This document shows positions 54,644-63,906 of a stretch of 64,000 nucleotides of DNA, in pieces. The stretch comes from Novosphingobium sp. EMRT-2 (GTDB taxonomy: Bacteria; Pseudomonadota; Alphaproteobacteria; Sphingomonadales; Sphingomonadaceae), in assembly GCF_005145025.1 (NCBI RefSeq), contig NZ_CP039695.1, positions 2,768,501 through 2,832,500 of the forward strand, read 5' to 3'. The notes beneath the pieces were generated by a model. That model was not told where the DNA came from. It did no database searches and saw nothing but the letters and a program-made list of their open reading frames with translations. Numbering within the stretch: position 1 is the stretch's first letter; every line of letters starts with the position of its first letter. The position numbers and the translations under genes are program-made.

Positions 54644-55213
54644 ATGGACGACAGCAGGGCGAGCCACGGCCTGATCCAGTGGCACGGCACCACCATTATC
54701 GGGGTGAAGAAGAACGGGCGCACGGTGATCGCCGGCGACGGTCAGGTTTCCATGGGCAACACGGTGATGAAGCCGAACGCCCGCAAGGTCCGTCGGATCG
54801 GCGACGGCAACGTGATCGCCGGTTTCGCCGGCGCGACCGCCGATGCCTTCACCCTGTTCGAACGGCTGGAGCGCAAGCTGGAACAGCATCGCGGCCAGCT
54901 GATGCGCGCGGCGGTGGAACTCGCCAAGGACTGGCGCACCGACAAGTACCTGCGCAATCTGGAAGCGCTGATGATCGTGGCCGACGCGGAGACGCTGCTG
55001 GTGCTGACCGGCAATGGCGACGTGCTGGAGCCCGAGGCCAAGAACGACGCGGTCATCGCCGCGATCGGCTCGGGCGGCAACTACGCGCTGAGCGCCGCCA
55101 GGGCGATCACCGATTACGAGGACGACGCCGAGACCATCGCCCGCCGCGCGATGCAGGTGGCCGCCGACATCTGCGTGTTCACCAACGATCGCGTGACGGT
55201 GGAAACCATATAG
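54644..55213 (+). CDS. hslV: ATP-dependent protease peptidase subunit HslV
   Basis: HslV is the proteolytic ring of the HslUV protease. The 189-residue protein begins with a 15-residue propeptide; the catalytic N-terminal threonine after processing is T16 in [33 protein letters not shown] and [12 protein letters not shown] are conserved. It lies upstream of hslU, but a pair of palindromic repeats separates the two genes. Confidence 0.95.
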   Translation: MDDSRASHGLIQWHGTTIIGVKKNGRTVIAGDGQVSMGNTVMKPNARKVRRIGDGNVIAGFAGATADAFTLFERLERKLEQHRGQLMRAAVELAKDWRTDKYLRNLEALMIVADAETLLVLTGNGDVLEPEAKNDAVIAAIGSGGNYALSAARAITDYEDDAETIARRAMQVAADICVFTNDRVTVETI

Positions 55214-55220
55214 GCATCAT

Positions 55221-55316
55221 CCCCCCTCCCGCGTGCGGGAGAGGCCGGGGGTGGGCTGTTCACAGAGCTACACCCCAAAGACCCACCCCCATCCCCTCCC
55301 GCAAGCGGGAGGGGGG
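55221..55316. repeat. Family 2 paired palindromic repeat, tail-in arrangement
   Basis: Two units (55221-55255 and 55282-55316) of a CCCTCCCGC/GCGGGAGGG hairpin with the tail CCACCCC face each other tail to tail across a 26-base spacer. The copy at 24413-24499 has the opposite arrangement. The right edge GGGGGGAG serves as the hslU ribosome-binding site. Confidence 0.88.
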
Positions 55317-55325
55317 AGCTTCAGA

Positions 55326-56627
55326 ATGAAAGACAATCTTACCCCCAAGGCTATCGTGCGCGCGCTGGACGAACATATCGTCGGGCAGCAGGACGCCAAG
55401 CGCGCGGTCGCCGTGGCGCTGCGCAACCGCTGGCGGCGCCAGCACCTTTCGGCCGATCTGCGTGACGAGGTCAGCCCCAAGAACATCCTGATGATCGGGC
55501 CGACCGGCTGCGGCAAGACCGAGATCAGCCGCCGCCTGGCGAAGCTGGCCGATGCGCCGTTCGTGAAAGTGGAGGCGACCAAGTTCACCGAGGTCGGCTA
55601 TGTCGGCCGCGACGTGGAACAGATCGCGCGCGATCTGGCGGAAGAGGCGATCCGGCTGGAGAAGGACCGCCGCCGCGACGCGGTGCGCGATGCGGCAAGC
55701 AAGGCGGCGATGGATCGCCTGCTCAAGGCGCTCGTCGGCGACGGAGCCAGCGAGGCGACTCGTGAAAGCTTCCGGCAGCGTCTGGCGGATGGCTCGATGA
55801 ACGATGTCGAGGTCGAGATCGAGGTGGAGGACGCGCCGTCGATGCCGATGGAACTGCCGGGCATGGGCGGCAACATCGGCATGATCAACCTGTCGGACAT
55901 GATGGGCAAGGCTTTCGGTGGACAGCGCATGAAGCGCCGCAAGCTGCGCGTGGCCGATGCCTGGGACAAGCTGGTGGACGAGGAGTCCGAAAAGCGCATG
56001 GACCAGGATGACGTGGCCCGCGTCGCGCTGCAGAACGCGGAAACCAACGGCATCGTCTTCCTCGACGAGATCGACAAGATCGCGGTCAGCGACGTGCGCG
56101 GCGGCTCGGTCAGCCGCGAAGGCGTGCAGCGCGATCTGCTGCCGCTGATCGAGGGCACGACCGTCGCCACCAAGTACGGCCCGATGAAGACCGACCACGT
56201 GCTGTTCATCGCCAGCGGCGCGTTCCATGTGGCCAAGCCCAGCGACATGCTGCCCGAACTGCAGGGCCGCCTGCCGATCCGCGTGGAGCTGAAGGCGCTG
56301 AGCGAGGACGATTTCGTGCGCATCCTGTCGGAAACGCGCGCCAATCTCGTCGAGCAGTACCGCGCGCTGCTGGGCACGGAGCAGGTCACGTTGGACTTCA
56401 CCCCTGATGCGATCCGCGCGATCGCCCGCACCGCCGCGCAAGTCAACGAAAGCGTCGAGAATATCGGCGCCCGGCGGCTTCAGACGGTGATGGAAAAGCT
56501 GCTGGAGGAAGTCAGCTTCGACGCCGAGGAGCGCGTGGGTTCGACGGTGACGATCGACGAGGCCTATGTGGCGGACAAGCTGGCAAGCCTTGCCGGCAAC
56601 GCGGACCTGTCGAAGTATATTCTCTAG
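55326..56627 (+). CDS. hslU: ATP-dependent protease ATPase subunit HslU
   Basis: HslU unfolds substrates and feeds them to HslV. The 433-residue protein has Walker [11 protein letters not shown], Walker [12 protein letters not shown], a sensor region with [11 protein letters not shown] and the C-terminal [16 protein letters not shown] ending in SKYIL, the tail that inserts into HslV. The ATG at 55326 is 8 bases after GGGGGGAG, which belongs to the palindromic repeat. A family 1 repeat begins 12 bases after the stop. Confidence 0.96.
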   Translation: MKDNLTPKAIVRALDEHIVGQQDAKRAVAVALRNRWRRQHLSADLRDEVSPKNILMIGPTGCGKTEISRRLAKLADAPFVKVEATKFTEVGYVGRDVEQIARDLAEEAIRLEKDRRRDAVRDAASKAAMDRLLKALVGDGASEATRESFRQRLADGSMNDVEVEIEVEDAPSMPMELPGMGGNIGMINLSDMMGKAFGGQRMKRRKLRVADAWDKLVDEESEKRMDQDDVARVALQNAETNGIVFLDEIDKIAVSDVRGGSVSREGVQRDLLPLIEGTTVATKYGPMKTDHVLFIASGAFHVAKPSDMLPELQGRLPIRVELKALSEDDFVRILSETRANLVEQYRALLGTEQVTLDFTPDAIRAIARTAAQVNESVENIGARRLQTVMEKLLEEVSFDAEERVGSTVTIDEAYVADKLASLAGNADLSKYIL

Positions 56628-56638
56628 ATCGCTGATAT

Positions 56639-56723
56639 CGTCATTGCGAGGAGGCAAAGCCGACGAAGCAATCCAGCGCGGCGCGCAACGGCTCTGGATT
56701 GCTTCGCTGCGCTCGCAATGACG
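56639..56723. repeat. Family 1 palindromic repeat, copy 2
   Basis: An 85-base near-palindrome whose ends CGTCATTGCGAG and CTCGCAATGACG are exact complements. The inner blocks CGAAGCAATCCAG and CTGGATTGCTTCG also pair. It lies 11 bases after hslU and 53 bases before the GIY-YIG gene, and could act as an hslU terminator. Confidence 0.92.
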
Positions 56724-56776
56724 AGACGGACGATTTCACCGTTGCACGGAGTACCGCGACGGGACATTCCGCAAGG

Positions 56777-57076
56777 ATGAAGCGCGATTTCCAGCCAGCG
56801 GTCTATATCATGGCCAGTGCACGAAACTGCACGCTTTACGTTGGTGTGACATCCAACCTCCTGCAACGGGCATGGCAGCATCGCGAAGGAACGTCCGACA
56901 GCTTCACCAAGCGCTATGGTTGCAAGCTGCTGGTCTGGTATGAAATGCACGCTACGATGGAACATGCCATCGCCCGGGAGAAGCAGGTCAAGGGCGGCTC
57001 GCGCAAACGCAAGCTCGCCCTGATCGAAGACGCAAACCCGCAATGGCGGGATCTGGTCGCGGACATCTGCGCGTAG
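56777..57076 (+). CDS. GIY-YIG nuclease domain protein
   Basis: The 99-residue protein is a single GIY-YIG domain of the YhbQ/UPF0213 type. The two short motifs appear as VYI (9-11) and YVG (21-23), followed by the catalytic-type arginine in NLLQRAWQH and, further on, a lysine-rich segment ending in LIE. Such proteins are thought to cut DNA, but small stand-alone members have unclear roles. It is bracketed by family 1 repeats (53 bases before, 15 bases after), as if gene and repeats formed one unit. The ribosome-binding site is weak; the start was chosen as the only ATG before the domain. Confidence 0.85.
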   Translation: MKRDFQPAVYIMASARNCTLYVGVTSNLLQRAWQHREGTSDSFTKRYGCKLLVWYEMHATMEHAIAREKQVKGGSRKRKLALIEDANPQWRDLVADICA

Positions 57077-57091
57077 ATTTGCCCCCGCATT

Positions 57092-57157
57092 CGTCATTGC
57101 GAGCGCAGCGAAGCAATCCAGGGGCGTCGCGCGCGGCTTTGCCTCCTCGCCATGACG
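57092..57157. repeat. Family 1 palindromic repeat, copy 3 (shortened)
   Basis: A 66-base form that begins CGTCATTGCGAGCGCAGCG like the others and ends CTCGCCATGACG. The second CTGGATTGCTTCG block is missing, so the inner stem cannot form. It starts 15 bases after the GIY-YIG stop. An ATG inside it (57152) is in frame with the next gene. Confidence 0.85.
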
Positions 57158-57181
57158 AAGTTTGTGGTGTACGCGAAGCCC

Positions 57182-57382
57182 ATGCACCAGACCCCCGAAG
57201 ACCGTCCGATCTACCGCCTGCTCACCGGCCAGGACGACCGCGCCTTCTGTGAGCGCGTGTCCGAGGCGCTGGCGCAGGGCTGGCGGCTCTATGGCTCGCC
57301 GTCGCTGGCGTGGGACATCGAGAATTCCTGCATGAAGGCGGCGCAGGCGGTCGTGTGGCACGAGGCCGACGTGGTGAAGTGA
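57182..57382 (+). CDS. DUF1737 domain protein
   Basis: The 66-residue protein matches the small DUF1737 family: YRLLTGQDDRAFCERVSEAL then GWRLYGSPSLAWD and a closing QAVVWHE. The function is unknown. An in-frame ATG at 57152 lies inside the repeat and would add ten residues; 57182 fits the family start better. It is convergent with the atm1 gene. Confidence 0.78.
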   Translation: MHQTPEDRPIYRLLTGQDDRAFCERVSEALAQGWRLYGSPSLAWDIENSCMKAAQAVVWHEADVVK

Positions 57383-57410
57383 AACCCGGAGGCCGGAGCA
57401 GCCCGGCTTC

Positions 57411-59228
57411 TTACTCCGCCGCCTCGCTCACGTCTTCGCTTTCCGCCGCCTGCCGCGCCCACATCTCGGCATAGAGTCCGTCGCGGCGCAGCAGCTCCAG
57501 GTGGCTTCCGCTTTCCGCCAGACGGCCCTGATCCAGCACGAGGATGCGGTCCGAATCCGCGATGGTCGACAGGCGGTGCGCGATCGAGATCGTGGTGCGG
57601 TTGGCGGCGACCATGCGCAGCGTGCCGAGGATGTCCTGCTCGGTCCGGGTGTCGAGCGCGCTGGTCGCTTCGTCGAACAGCAGGATCGGCGGGTTTTTGA
57701 CGAGCGTGCGGGCGATGGCCACGCGCTGCTTCTCGCCGCCCGAAAGCTTGAGGCCGCGTTCGCCCACTTCGGTATCGAAGCCCTGCGGTAGCCGGGCGAT
57801 GAAATCGGAAATGGCGGCCCCGCGCGCGGCGGCTTCCACGTCTGCCTGCGTCGCGCCTTCGCGGCCGTAGGCCACGTTGTAGCCGATGGTGTCGTTGAAC
57901 AGCACCGAATCCTGCGGCACGATGCCGATCGCGGCGCGCAGGGACGCCTGCGTGACGCTGGCGATGTCCTGCCCGTCGATCAGGATGCGGCCGGTCCACG
58001 GATCGTAGAAGCGGAACATCAGCCGGCCGATGGTGGACTTGCCCGCGCCTGAAGGGCCAACGATGGCGACGCGGCTGCCCGCCGGCACGTCGAAGGAAAG
58101 GCCGTGCAGGATCGTGCGGTCGGGATCGTAGCCGAACACCACGTTGTCGAAGACCACCGAGGGCCGGCGCACGATCAGCGCCGGCGCGCCGGGCGTGTCG
58201 GCGACTTCGACGTGCGTATCGATCAGGCGGAACATCTCCGCCATGTCGATCAGCCCCTGCCGGATCGTGCGATAGACCATGCCGAGCATGTCGAGCGGGC
58301 GGAACAGCTGGGTGAGGTAGGTCTGCACGAACACCAGCTGGCCGGCGGTGTACTGGCCCTTGGCCCAGCCCACGACCGTCCACGCCATCGCCCCGGCCAT
58401 CAGCAGGTTGACTACCACCGCCTGCGCGATGTTGAGCAGGCCCAGGCTGTTTTCGCTCTTTACCGCGGCATCGGCATAGGCACGCGTCGCCTGCGCATAG
58501 CGGGCTTCCTCGCGCGCTTCCGCGCCGAAGTATTTCACCGTCTCGTAGTTGAGCAGCGAATCGACCGCGCGGGACAGCGCCTGCCCATCGAGCCGGTTCA
58601 TCTTCTCGCGCAGATGCGTGCGCCATTCGGTGATGGTGCGCGTGACCCAGATATAGGCGGCGATCGCCGCCGCCGTTGCCGCGACGAGGCCCCAGCCGAA
58701 GTTGAAGTAGAAAATCACGGCCACGATCGCGAGCTGCAGCACCGTGGGCGCGATGTTGAACAGCATGAAGTAAAGCATCGTGTCGATGCTCTTGGTGCCG
58801 CGTTCGATCACCTTGGTCACTTCGCCGGTGCGGCGGGCGAGGTGGAAGCGCAGCGACAGGCGGTGCAGGCGCGCGAATACGTTTTCGGCCAGCGCGCGCG
58901 TCGCATCCTGTCCCACGCGCTCGAACACGATGTTGCGCAGGTTGTCGAAGGCGACCCCGGTAAAGCGTGCCGCCGCATAGCCCAGCACCATCAGCATGGC
59001 GAACTGCATCAGGCGCGGACCGGACACGTTCATCGCGTCCACCGCCCACTTCAGCAGATAGGGCAGGACAAGCTGCGTACCCGTGGAGGCGAGGATGAAC
59101 AGGCTGGCGAAAACGATGCGCCAGCGCAGCGCTGTGTTGTCGGCGGGCCAGAGATAGGGAAGGAAGCGCCGCAGCGTGCGCCATCCATCGTGGCGGGCGT
59201 TACGGTCGGTGGCGGTTTCGGGCGGCAT
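57411..59228 (-). CDS. atm1: Atm1-type ABC exporter
   Basis: This half-transporter (six membrane segments then a nucleotide-binding domain) exports glutathione-linked compounds and heavy-metal conjugates in related species. The 605-residue protein has Walker A GPSGAGKST at about 391, the signature LSGGE, Walker B ILLFDEATSALD and H-loop SIAHRLST. Segments such as FDNLRNIVFERVGQDATR and SLRFHLARRTGEVTKVIERG agree closely with what I recall of the N. aromaticivorans Atm1. This is the best single pointer to the genus. It could also serve iron-sulfur protein assembly outside the organelle context. Confidence 0.92.
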   Translation of the reverse strand: MPPETATDRNARHDGWRTLRRFLPYLWPADNTALRWRIVFASLFILASTGTQLVLPYLLKWAVDAMNVSGPRLMQFAMLMVLGYAAARFTGVAFDNLRNIVFERVGQDATRALAENVFARLHRLSLRFHLARRTGEVTKVIERGTKSIDTMLYFMLFNIAPTVLQLAIVAVIFYFNFGWGLVAATAAAIAAYIWVTRTITEWRTHLREKMNRLDGQALSRAVDSLLNYETVKYFGAEAREEARYAQATRAYADAAVKSENSLGLLNIAQAVVVNLLMAGAMAWTVVGWAKGQYTAGQLVFVQTYLTQLFRPLDMLGMVYRTIRQGLIDMAEMFRLIDTHVEVADTPGAPALIVRRPSVVFDNVVFGYDPDRTILHGLSFDVPAGSRVAIVGPSGAGKSTIGRLMFRFYDPWTGRILIDGQDIASVTQASLRAAIGIVPQDSVLFNDTIGYNVAYGREGATQADVEAAARGAAISDFIARLPQGFDTEVGERGLKLSGGEKQRVAIARTLVKNPPILLFDEATSALDTRTEQDILGTLRMVAANRTTISIAHRLSTIADSDRILVLDQGRLAESGSHLELLRRDGLYAEMWARQAAESEDVSEAAE

Positions 59229-59323
59229 GGGCCTTCACATAGGCGCTTTGCGCCGATCCGCCAGCCCCGTTGCCCGATCGGGTGGATTCTCCGTGCCCGT
59301 GCCGCTGCTGGCGTACCCGGCGT

Positions 59324-60280
59324 TCAGTTCATCCCGAACTGCGTCGGCAGGCCCCGAGGCATGTCGAACAGGATGCTCCGGCTCGAAAAATCGATCGCCA
59401 CGCGGCGGAACAGGCGCAACTGATCCATGCCGAGCAGCATGGCCGGGCGCTTGTCCAGCTTGAGCGCCTTGAACGGCGGCGCATCGGCGAACACGAGCGG
59501 GGTGTTCGACATCGTCAACCCGCCCAGCACCAGCGTGCGCGCCAGTCCGACGTCGGCGGATATCGTCTGCCCGGTCACCGATATGAGCGAGGTCTGTTCC
59601 TGCGCATGACGGCGTGCCAGCGCCCTTTGCAGCGCGGGATTGCCGATCGAGGTATCGGAGCCGGTATCGATGATGATGTCGGTGCGGACGCCATCGACCA
59701 TGGCGTTGGTCATGATGAGCTGGCCCGACCGGCGGCGCGCCTGCACCGTGATTTCGAAGCCGCTGTTGCCGCCCAGCTGCCGGGCATCGCCGATCGCCAT
59801 GACCTTCTTGTCGAAATCGAGCAGGACGCGCTGATCCTGCAGGCTGTCCAGCCCGATGATCCCGTCCGCGCCGATCCAGCGCCCATCGAGCAGCGGCGCG
59901 GTGAGGCCATAGAAGCTGCGGCGGCCGAGGTTGATTTCCTCCACTTCCACCAGATCGACTTCCTGCGTGCCGGCCACGCCCACCAGCAGCGCCTGTCCGG
60001 CGCTGGCCAGGCCGAGTTGCCGGGCGAGATCGCGCGACAGGATCGTGCGTTCCGCGCCGGTATCGATCATGAAGCGGTAGGGGCCGGCCTGCTTGCTGCC
60101 GGTTTGTGCGCTATCGATGCCGATATGCACCGGCACGGTCATGCGGGCCTGCAGATCGGGCGTGATCGCCACGATGTCGACCGAACCGGCCTGGGCTGTG
60201 CCGTCCTGCGCTACGGCGATGGGGTAGGCGGTGAACAGGGGCAGCAACGCGCCCGCCGCGAATAGCGGATATAGTGCCAT
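59324..60280 (-). CDS. Retropepsin-like aspartyl protease with two DTG motifs
   Basis: The 318-residue protein has a signal peptide (LFAAGALLPLFTAYPIAVAQ) and two aspartyl-protease motifs, MIDTGAERTIL (D73) and IIDTGSDTSIG (D205). Each is followed by a flap-and-strand region, so the chain looks like two fused retropepsin units forming one active site. It probably acts in the periplasm. The substrate is unknown. GGAGAGAGAAG precedes the ATG. It lies between atm1 and the polysaccharide cluster, all leftward. Confidence 0.85.
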   Translation of the reverse strand: MALYPLFAAGALLPLFTAYPIAVAQDGTAQAGSVDIVAITPDLQARMTVPVHIGIDSAQTGSKQAGPYRFMIDTGAERTILSRDLARQLGLASAGQALLVGVAGTQEVDLVEVEEINLGRRSFYGLTAPLLDGRWIGADGIIGLDSLQDQRVLLDFDKKVMAIGDARQLGGNSGFEITVQARRRSGQLIMTNAMVDGVRTDIIIDTGSDTSIGNPALQRALARRHAQEQTSLISVTGQTISADVGLARTLVLGGLTMSNTPLVFADAPPFKALKLDKRPAMLLGMDQLRLFRRVAIDFSSRSILFDMPRGLPTQFGMN

Positions 60281-60335
60281 GGCTTCTCTCTCCGCCTGGC
60301 AGCATACGCCTGTTCGGGCGCGGGAGCCATGGTGT

Positions 60336-61853
60336 TTATCGGGGGAAGGGCGTCTTCCGTCGAAGCGGCAGCGCCGCCAGAATCTCGCCCAGCATCGCCG
60401 TCACTTCGGCGAACAGGGGATGGCCGATCGCCCACAGCGTCGCCAGCCACAGCGCGATGCCGGCGCTCACCATGCTGGCGGCCTGCGCGAATCCGGTCTC
60501 GGCCGGGCCATGCCAGAAGACATAGCTGGCGAGCAATGGTCCTACCGCCGCCAGCGTGGCCAGCAGGCTGCGCGCGTAGATTAGGAACAGGTCGCGCCAG
60601 CGGAAATCGAGCATCCCGCGCATGAACGGCGCGTAGATCACGACCCAGAACAGCCCGTGCGCGAAGCGCGAGATGGCGACCCAGATCAGGCCGAACGGCG
60701 CGGTGAGCGCGATCAGCAGAACCGACATCACGGTTTCCACGATGTTGCGGTGGATCAGGCCCTTCATGCGATCGAGCAGCAGCGGCAGATCGCCGTTCAG
60801 CGGCAGCGAGACATAGCACAGCTGCGACAGCGCGACCCAGCCCAGCAGCGGCGCGGCCGCCAGCCATTTCGGGCCATAGAGCAGGTTGACCAGCGGTTCC
60901 GACAGCACGGCGATGCCGGCCATCGCGGGCCAGGTGACCCCGGTATAGGCGGCGACCACGCGCAGGTAGGGCGGGCCGAGCGGCTGGCCGCTGTCGCGCA
61001 CCTGGCGGAAGGCCGGGTAGAACACGCCCGTCACCGCGCCAGCGACGAGCAGGCGCAGTTGCAGCGCCAGCCCCGAGGCACGGGTGAACAGGCCGACGGC
61101 GGTGTTGTCGATCAGCCGGCCGATGACCAGTTCGGGCGCGCGGCCGGTGATCGAATAGCACGTCGCCAGCACGGAATTGGTGCCGCCCAGCTTCAGCACC
61201 GGCGCGGCCCCCTTCAGGCGCAACGGCCAGGGCAGCATCAACCCGGCGCGCCACTGGCTGACTACCAACCGCGCCGCCTGCTGCGCGAACGCGCCCCAGG
61301 CCAGCGCCAGCGCGCCGTAGCCCAGCACCGCCAGGGTGACCGCCGTGGTGGCGTTGGCGATGGAGGAGCCGACCTCGATCATCGTGTTGGACTTGTAGTC
61401 CATGCGCCGCTGGCAGGTCGCCTGCGGCACGATGGCCAGCGGAACCGCCAGATAGGAACAGGCGATGACCAGCGTGATCGGCAGCAGGCGCGGATCGCCG
61501 TAGAACAGGGCGATCGGCTTGGCCGAAAGGATCGTCAGGATCGCGATGCCCCAGGCGAAGGCGACCGAGACGGTGAAGGCCATGTGCAGCTTTTCGGGCG
61601 TCAGGTCGCGTTCGCCGTTGACGTAGCGGGTCACGCCGAAATCCTGGAGGAAGGCGACGATGGTGACCGCGGCGAAGGCGATCGAGAACAGCCCGAGTTC
61701 CGCCGGCGTGATGAACCAGCGCGCCAGGACCACGCTGGTCATGAACTGGATCGCGAAGGAGGTATATTGCGAGACCAGCGCCCAGGCGGCGGCGGTGCGG
61801 ACGGACATCTGAGGCGGGGGCATCTGTGGGGGAGTGTCGGTGGTCTTGCTCAT
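60336..61853 (-). CDS. Polysaccharide flippase (Wzx-like)
   Basis: The 505-residue protein has 12-14 membrane segments and the start of the MOP/Wzx group (AAAWALVSQYTSFAIQFMTS then LARWFITPAELGLFSIAFA). It would move lipid-linked glycans across the inner membrane. Its start overlaps the stop of the upstream glycosyltransferase gene (ATGA, 61850-61853), so the three right-edge genes form one operon. Confidence 0.88.
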   Translation of the reverse strand: MSKTTDTPPQMPPPQMSVRTAAAWALVSQYTSFAIQFMTSVVLARWFITPAELGLFSIAFAAVTIVAFLQDFGVTRYVNGERDLTPEKLHMAFTVSVAFAWGIAILTILSAKPIALFYGDPRLLPITLVIACSYLAVPLAIVPQATCQRRMDYKSNTMIEVGSSIANATTAVTLAVLGYGALALAWGAFAQQAARLVVSQWRAGLMLPWPLRLKGAAPVLKLGGTNSVLATCYSITGRAPELVIGRLIDNTAVGLFTRASGLALQLRLLVAGAVTGVFYPAFRQVRDSGQPLGPPYLRVVAAYTGVTWPAMAGIAVLSEPLVNLLYGPKWLAAAPLLGWVALSQLCYVSLPLNGDLPLLLDRMKGLIHRNIVETVMSVLLIALTAPFGLIWVAISRFAHGLFWVVIYAPFMRGMLDFRWRDLFLIYARSLLATLAAVGPLLASYVFWHGPAETGFAQAASMVSAGIALWLATLWAIGHPLFAEVTAMLGEILAALPLRRKTPFPR

Positions 61854-62881
61854 GCGACGCTGCCCAGGCCGCGCACGCCGATCAGTCCGGCGGCGATGGT
61901 CGATGCCTTGATGGGGTGTCCGGCCCGCGCAAGCCGTGCCGCCGCGCGCCACAGGCGGGAGCCGCGCGCGCCATCGCGGTAAACGTGATCGCGCAGCGCC
62001 TTCCATCCGTCTCCCGACAGGGCCTCAGGTGAATAGATCACGCGGTCGAGGATGCGGCGGCGGACGTAGCGCGCCGCGCCTTCGCCGAACCACGCGTCGA
62101 GTTCTTCCAGCGACGGCATCGACGCGATGTGATCGGTGGGATCGGGCAGGCCGGCGGCGCGGGAACGGTGCGCCAGCCAGGCGATCGCGGTATTGCGCAT
62201 CTGTTCGACGACATGGCGGCTGCTGACCTGGTCCGGGTAGATGCGGTAGTCGACAAGCCGATCGGGCAGGTTGGCCATCGATCCGGCTTCGGACAGGCGC
62301 AACCAGAGATCGTAATCCTCGGCGTGGCGGTAGGCCGATCGGTATGCGCCCACGGCGCGCACCGCCTCGCGCGAAACCACGCAGGCGTTGTGCGAAAGCT
62401 GTGCCCCGACTTCCAGATTGGCCCTGATTCCCGCGTCATCGAGTGGCCGCCGGAACGCGGGGCGCTCGATCGGCTGGCCATCGATGCCGACCATTCTGAC
62501 TTCCGCGCCCAGCACGACAAGGCGGTCGCCAGCGGGGTGCCGCGCGATTTCCGCCATCTGTCGGGCGAAACGATCGGGGTGCTGGATGTCGTCGCCATCG
62601 ACGATGGCGACCCAGGGCGCCCGCGCGGCCTCGAACAGGCTGTTCAGCGCCGCGACGCGCCCCTTGCTGACCGAAGGGATCACGCGGATGCGTCGATCCA
62701 TCTGCGCGTGCCGCGCCATGATCTGGGCGGTTCCATCGGTGGACTGGTCGTCCAGCAGCAGGAATTCGAAGTCGCCAAAGCTTTGCGCAAGGACGGAGGC
62801 AATCGCCGTGTCGAGGAAGCGTTCGCCATTATAGACGCTGGTGGCGACGGACAGGGCGGGGGAGGACGGCGGCACGTTCAC
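61850..62881 (-). CDS. GT2 family glycosyltransferase
   Basis: The 343-residue protein has a GT-A nucleotide-sugar domain: SVATSVYNGERFLDTAIASV, then LLLDDQSTDGT and the metal motif VDGDDIQHPDRF, and an acceptor-side EDYDLWLRLSE. The C-terminal 100 residues are not conserved. GTG at 62881 is the likely start because it overlaps the previous stop (GTGA, 62878-62881). It probably adds one sugar of the glycan moved by the flippase. Confidence 0.88.
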   Translation of the reverse strand: MNVPPSSPALSVATSVYNGERFLDTAIASVLAQSFGDFEFLLLDDQSTDGTAQIMARHAQMDRRIRVIPSVSKGRVAALNSLFEAARAPWVAIVDGDDIQHPDRFARQMAEIARHPAGDRLVVLGAEVRMVGIDGQPIERPAFRRPLDDAGIRANLEVGAQLSHNACVVSREAVRAVGAYRSAYRHAEDYDLWLRLSEAGSMANLPDRLVDYRIYPDQVSSRHVVEQMRNTAIAWLAHRSRAAGLPDPTDHIASMPSLEELDAWFGEGAARYVRRRILDRVIYSPEALSGDGWKALRDHVYRDGARGSRLWRAAARLARAGHPIKASTIAAGLIGVRGLGSVA

Positions 62882-63906
62882 CCTCCCATGCCGAAAACGC
62901 CGGGCAAGGTGCTTTCGCCGGCGCCCCCGCGCCGATGGGCCTTGCGCCGCCATTGCAGCATTGGACGGGCCAGCGCGGGCAGCACATGCCAGATCGCGAA
63001 GGAGGCACGCCAGACCATGCCGCCAACCTGGCTGCTGGCAGCGCGCAGCTCCGCCAGCCCGCGCCGCGTATCCCCGTCGACGATGCGGTCGATGGCGTGT
63101 TCGAACGCGAGCGCGGCACGGTTCTCCGCAAGCAGGCGATCGATCAGCGGGGCTTCGGGAGCGTTGTCCGGCAGCGTGCGCCGGGCCTTTTCATAGACCT
63201 TGATGTTGCCGAGCAGCATCCGGCCGCCGTTGGATGACGCCGAGCCCGGCCGGACCCGGTAATCGCCGAGCACAGCGTTCGCGTAATAGGCGCGGCCGCC
63301 GAGCATCATCAGCCGGACCCACAGGTCGAAGTCTTCCGACTGCGCCATGGTTTCGTCGAAGCCGCCGATCCGCTCGAAGTCGGTGCGGCGGAAGGTCGTG
63401 CCGATATAGACGTTGAACGACCGGTCGAGCACATCGGCCAGCGATCCGTGCGTGCCGTCGCCGGTGCCCTGCTTCCGGCCGTTGACGCATGTTCGCTCGC
63501 GCGGGACAGCGCCGAAAATGCGGGCATCGCACGTGGCAAGGCGGAGGCTTTCGTCGCCTTCCAACGCGGTGACCATCGTGTGCAGATAGGTCGGCCGGAA
63601 CAGGTCGTCGCCATCAAGCAGCGCGATCAGCGGTGCGCTTGTCTGGCGCACGGCATAGTTGCGCGCGGCCGAGACGCCGTGGTTGTTCGTGTGCACGAAG
63701 CGGATACGCGGATCGGACAGGAAGGGCGCGACCGCGCCGGCGACATCGTCGGGCGCCCCGTCGTCGATGACGACGCATTCCCAGTCGATCATGGTCTGTC
63801 GCTGCAACGAGGCAAGCGCTTCGCGGACGAGATGCGCCACTCCATAGGCCGGAACGATGACCGCGACACGCGGCGCCGTCGATGCCTGGGGTGGGACGTT
63901 GCTCAT
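62878..63906 (-). CDS. GT2 family glycosyltransferase
   Basis: The 342-residue protein has VIVPAYGVAHLVREALASL, VVIDDGAPDDV, LLDGDDLFRPTYL and SEDFDLWVRLMML, the usual GT2 order. It is the first of the three leftward genes seen here. The start ATG at 63906 leaves only 94 bases to the window edge, in which no gene start is seen, so it may or may not be the first gene of the operon. Confidence 0.88.
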   Translation of the reverse strand: MSNVPPQASTAPRVAVIVPAYGVAHLVREALASLQRQTMIDWECVVIDDGAPDDVAGAVAPFLSDPRIRFVHTNNHGVSAARNYAVRQTSAPLIALLDGDDLFRPTYLHTMVTALEGDESLRLATCDARIFGAVPRERTCVNGRKQGTGDGTHGSLADVLDRSFNVYIGTTFRRTDFERIGGFDETMAQSEDFDLWVRLMMLGGRAYYANAVLGDYRVRPGSASSNGGRMLLGNIKVYEKARRTLPDNAPEAPLIDRLLAENRAALAFEHAIDRIVDGDTRRGLAELRAASSQVGGMVWRASFAIWHVLPALARPMLQWRRKAHRRGGAGESTLPGVFGMGG

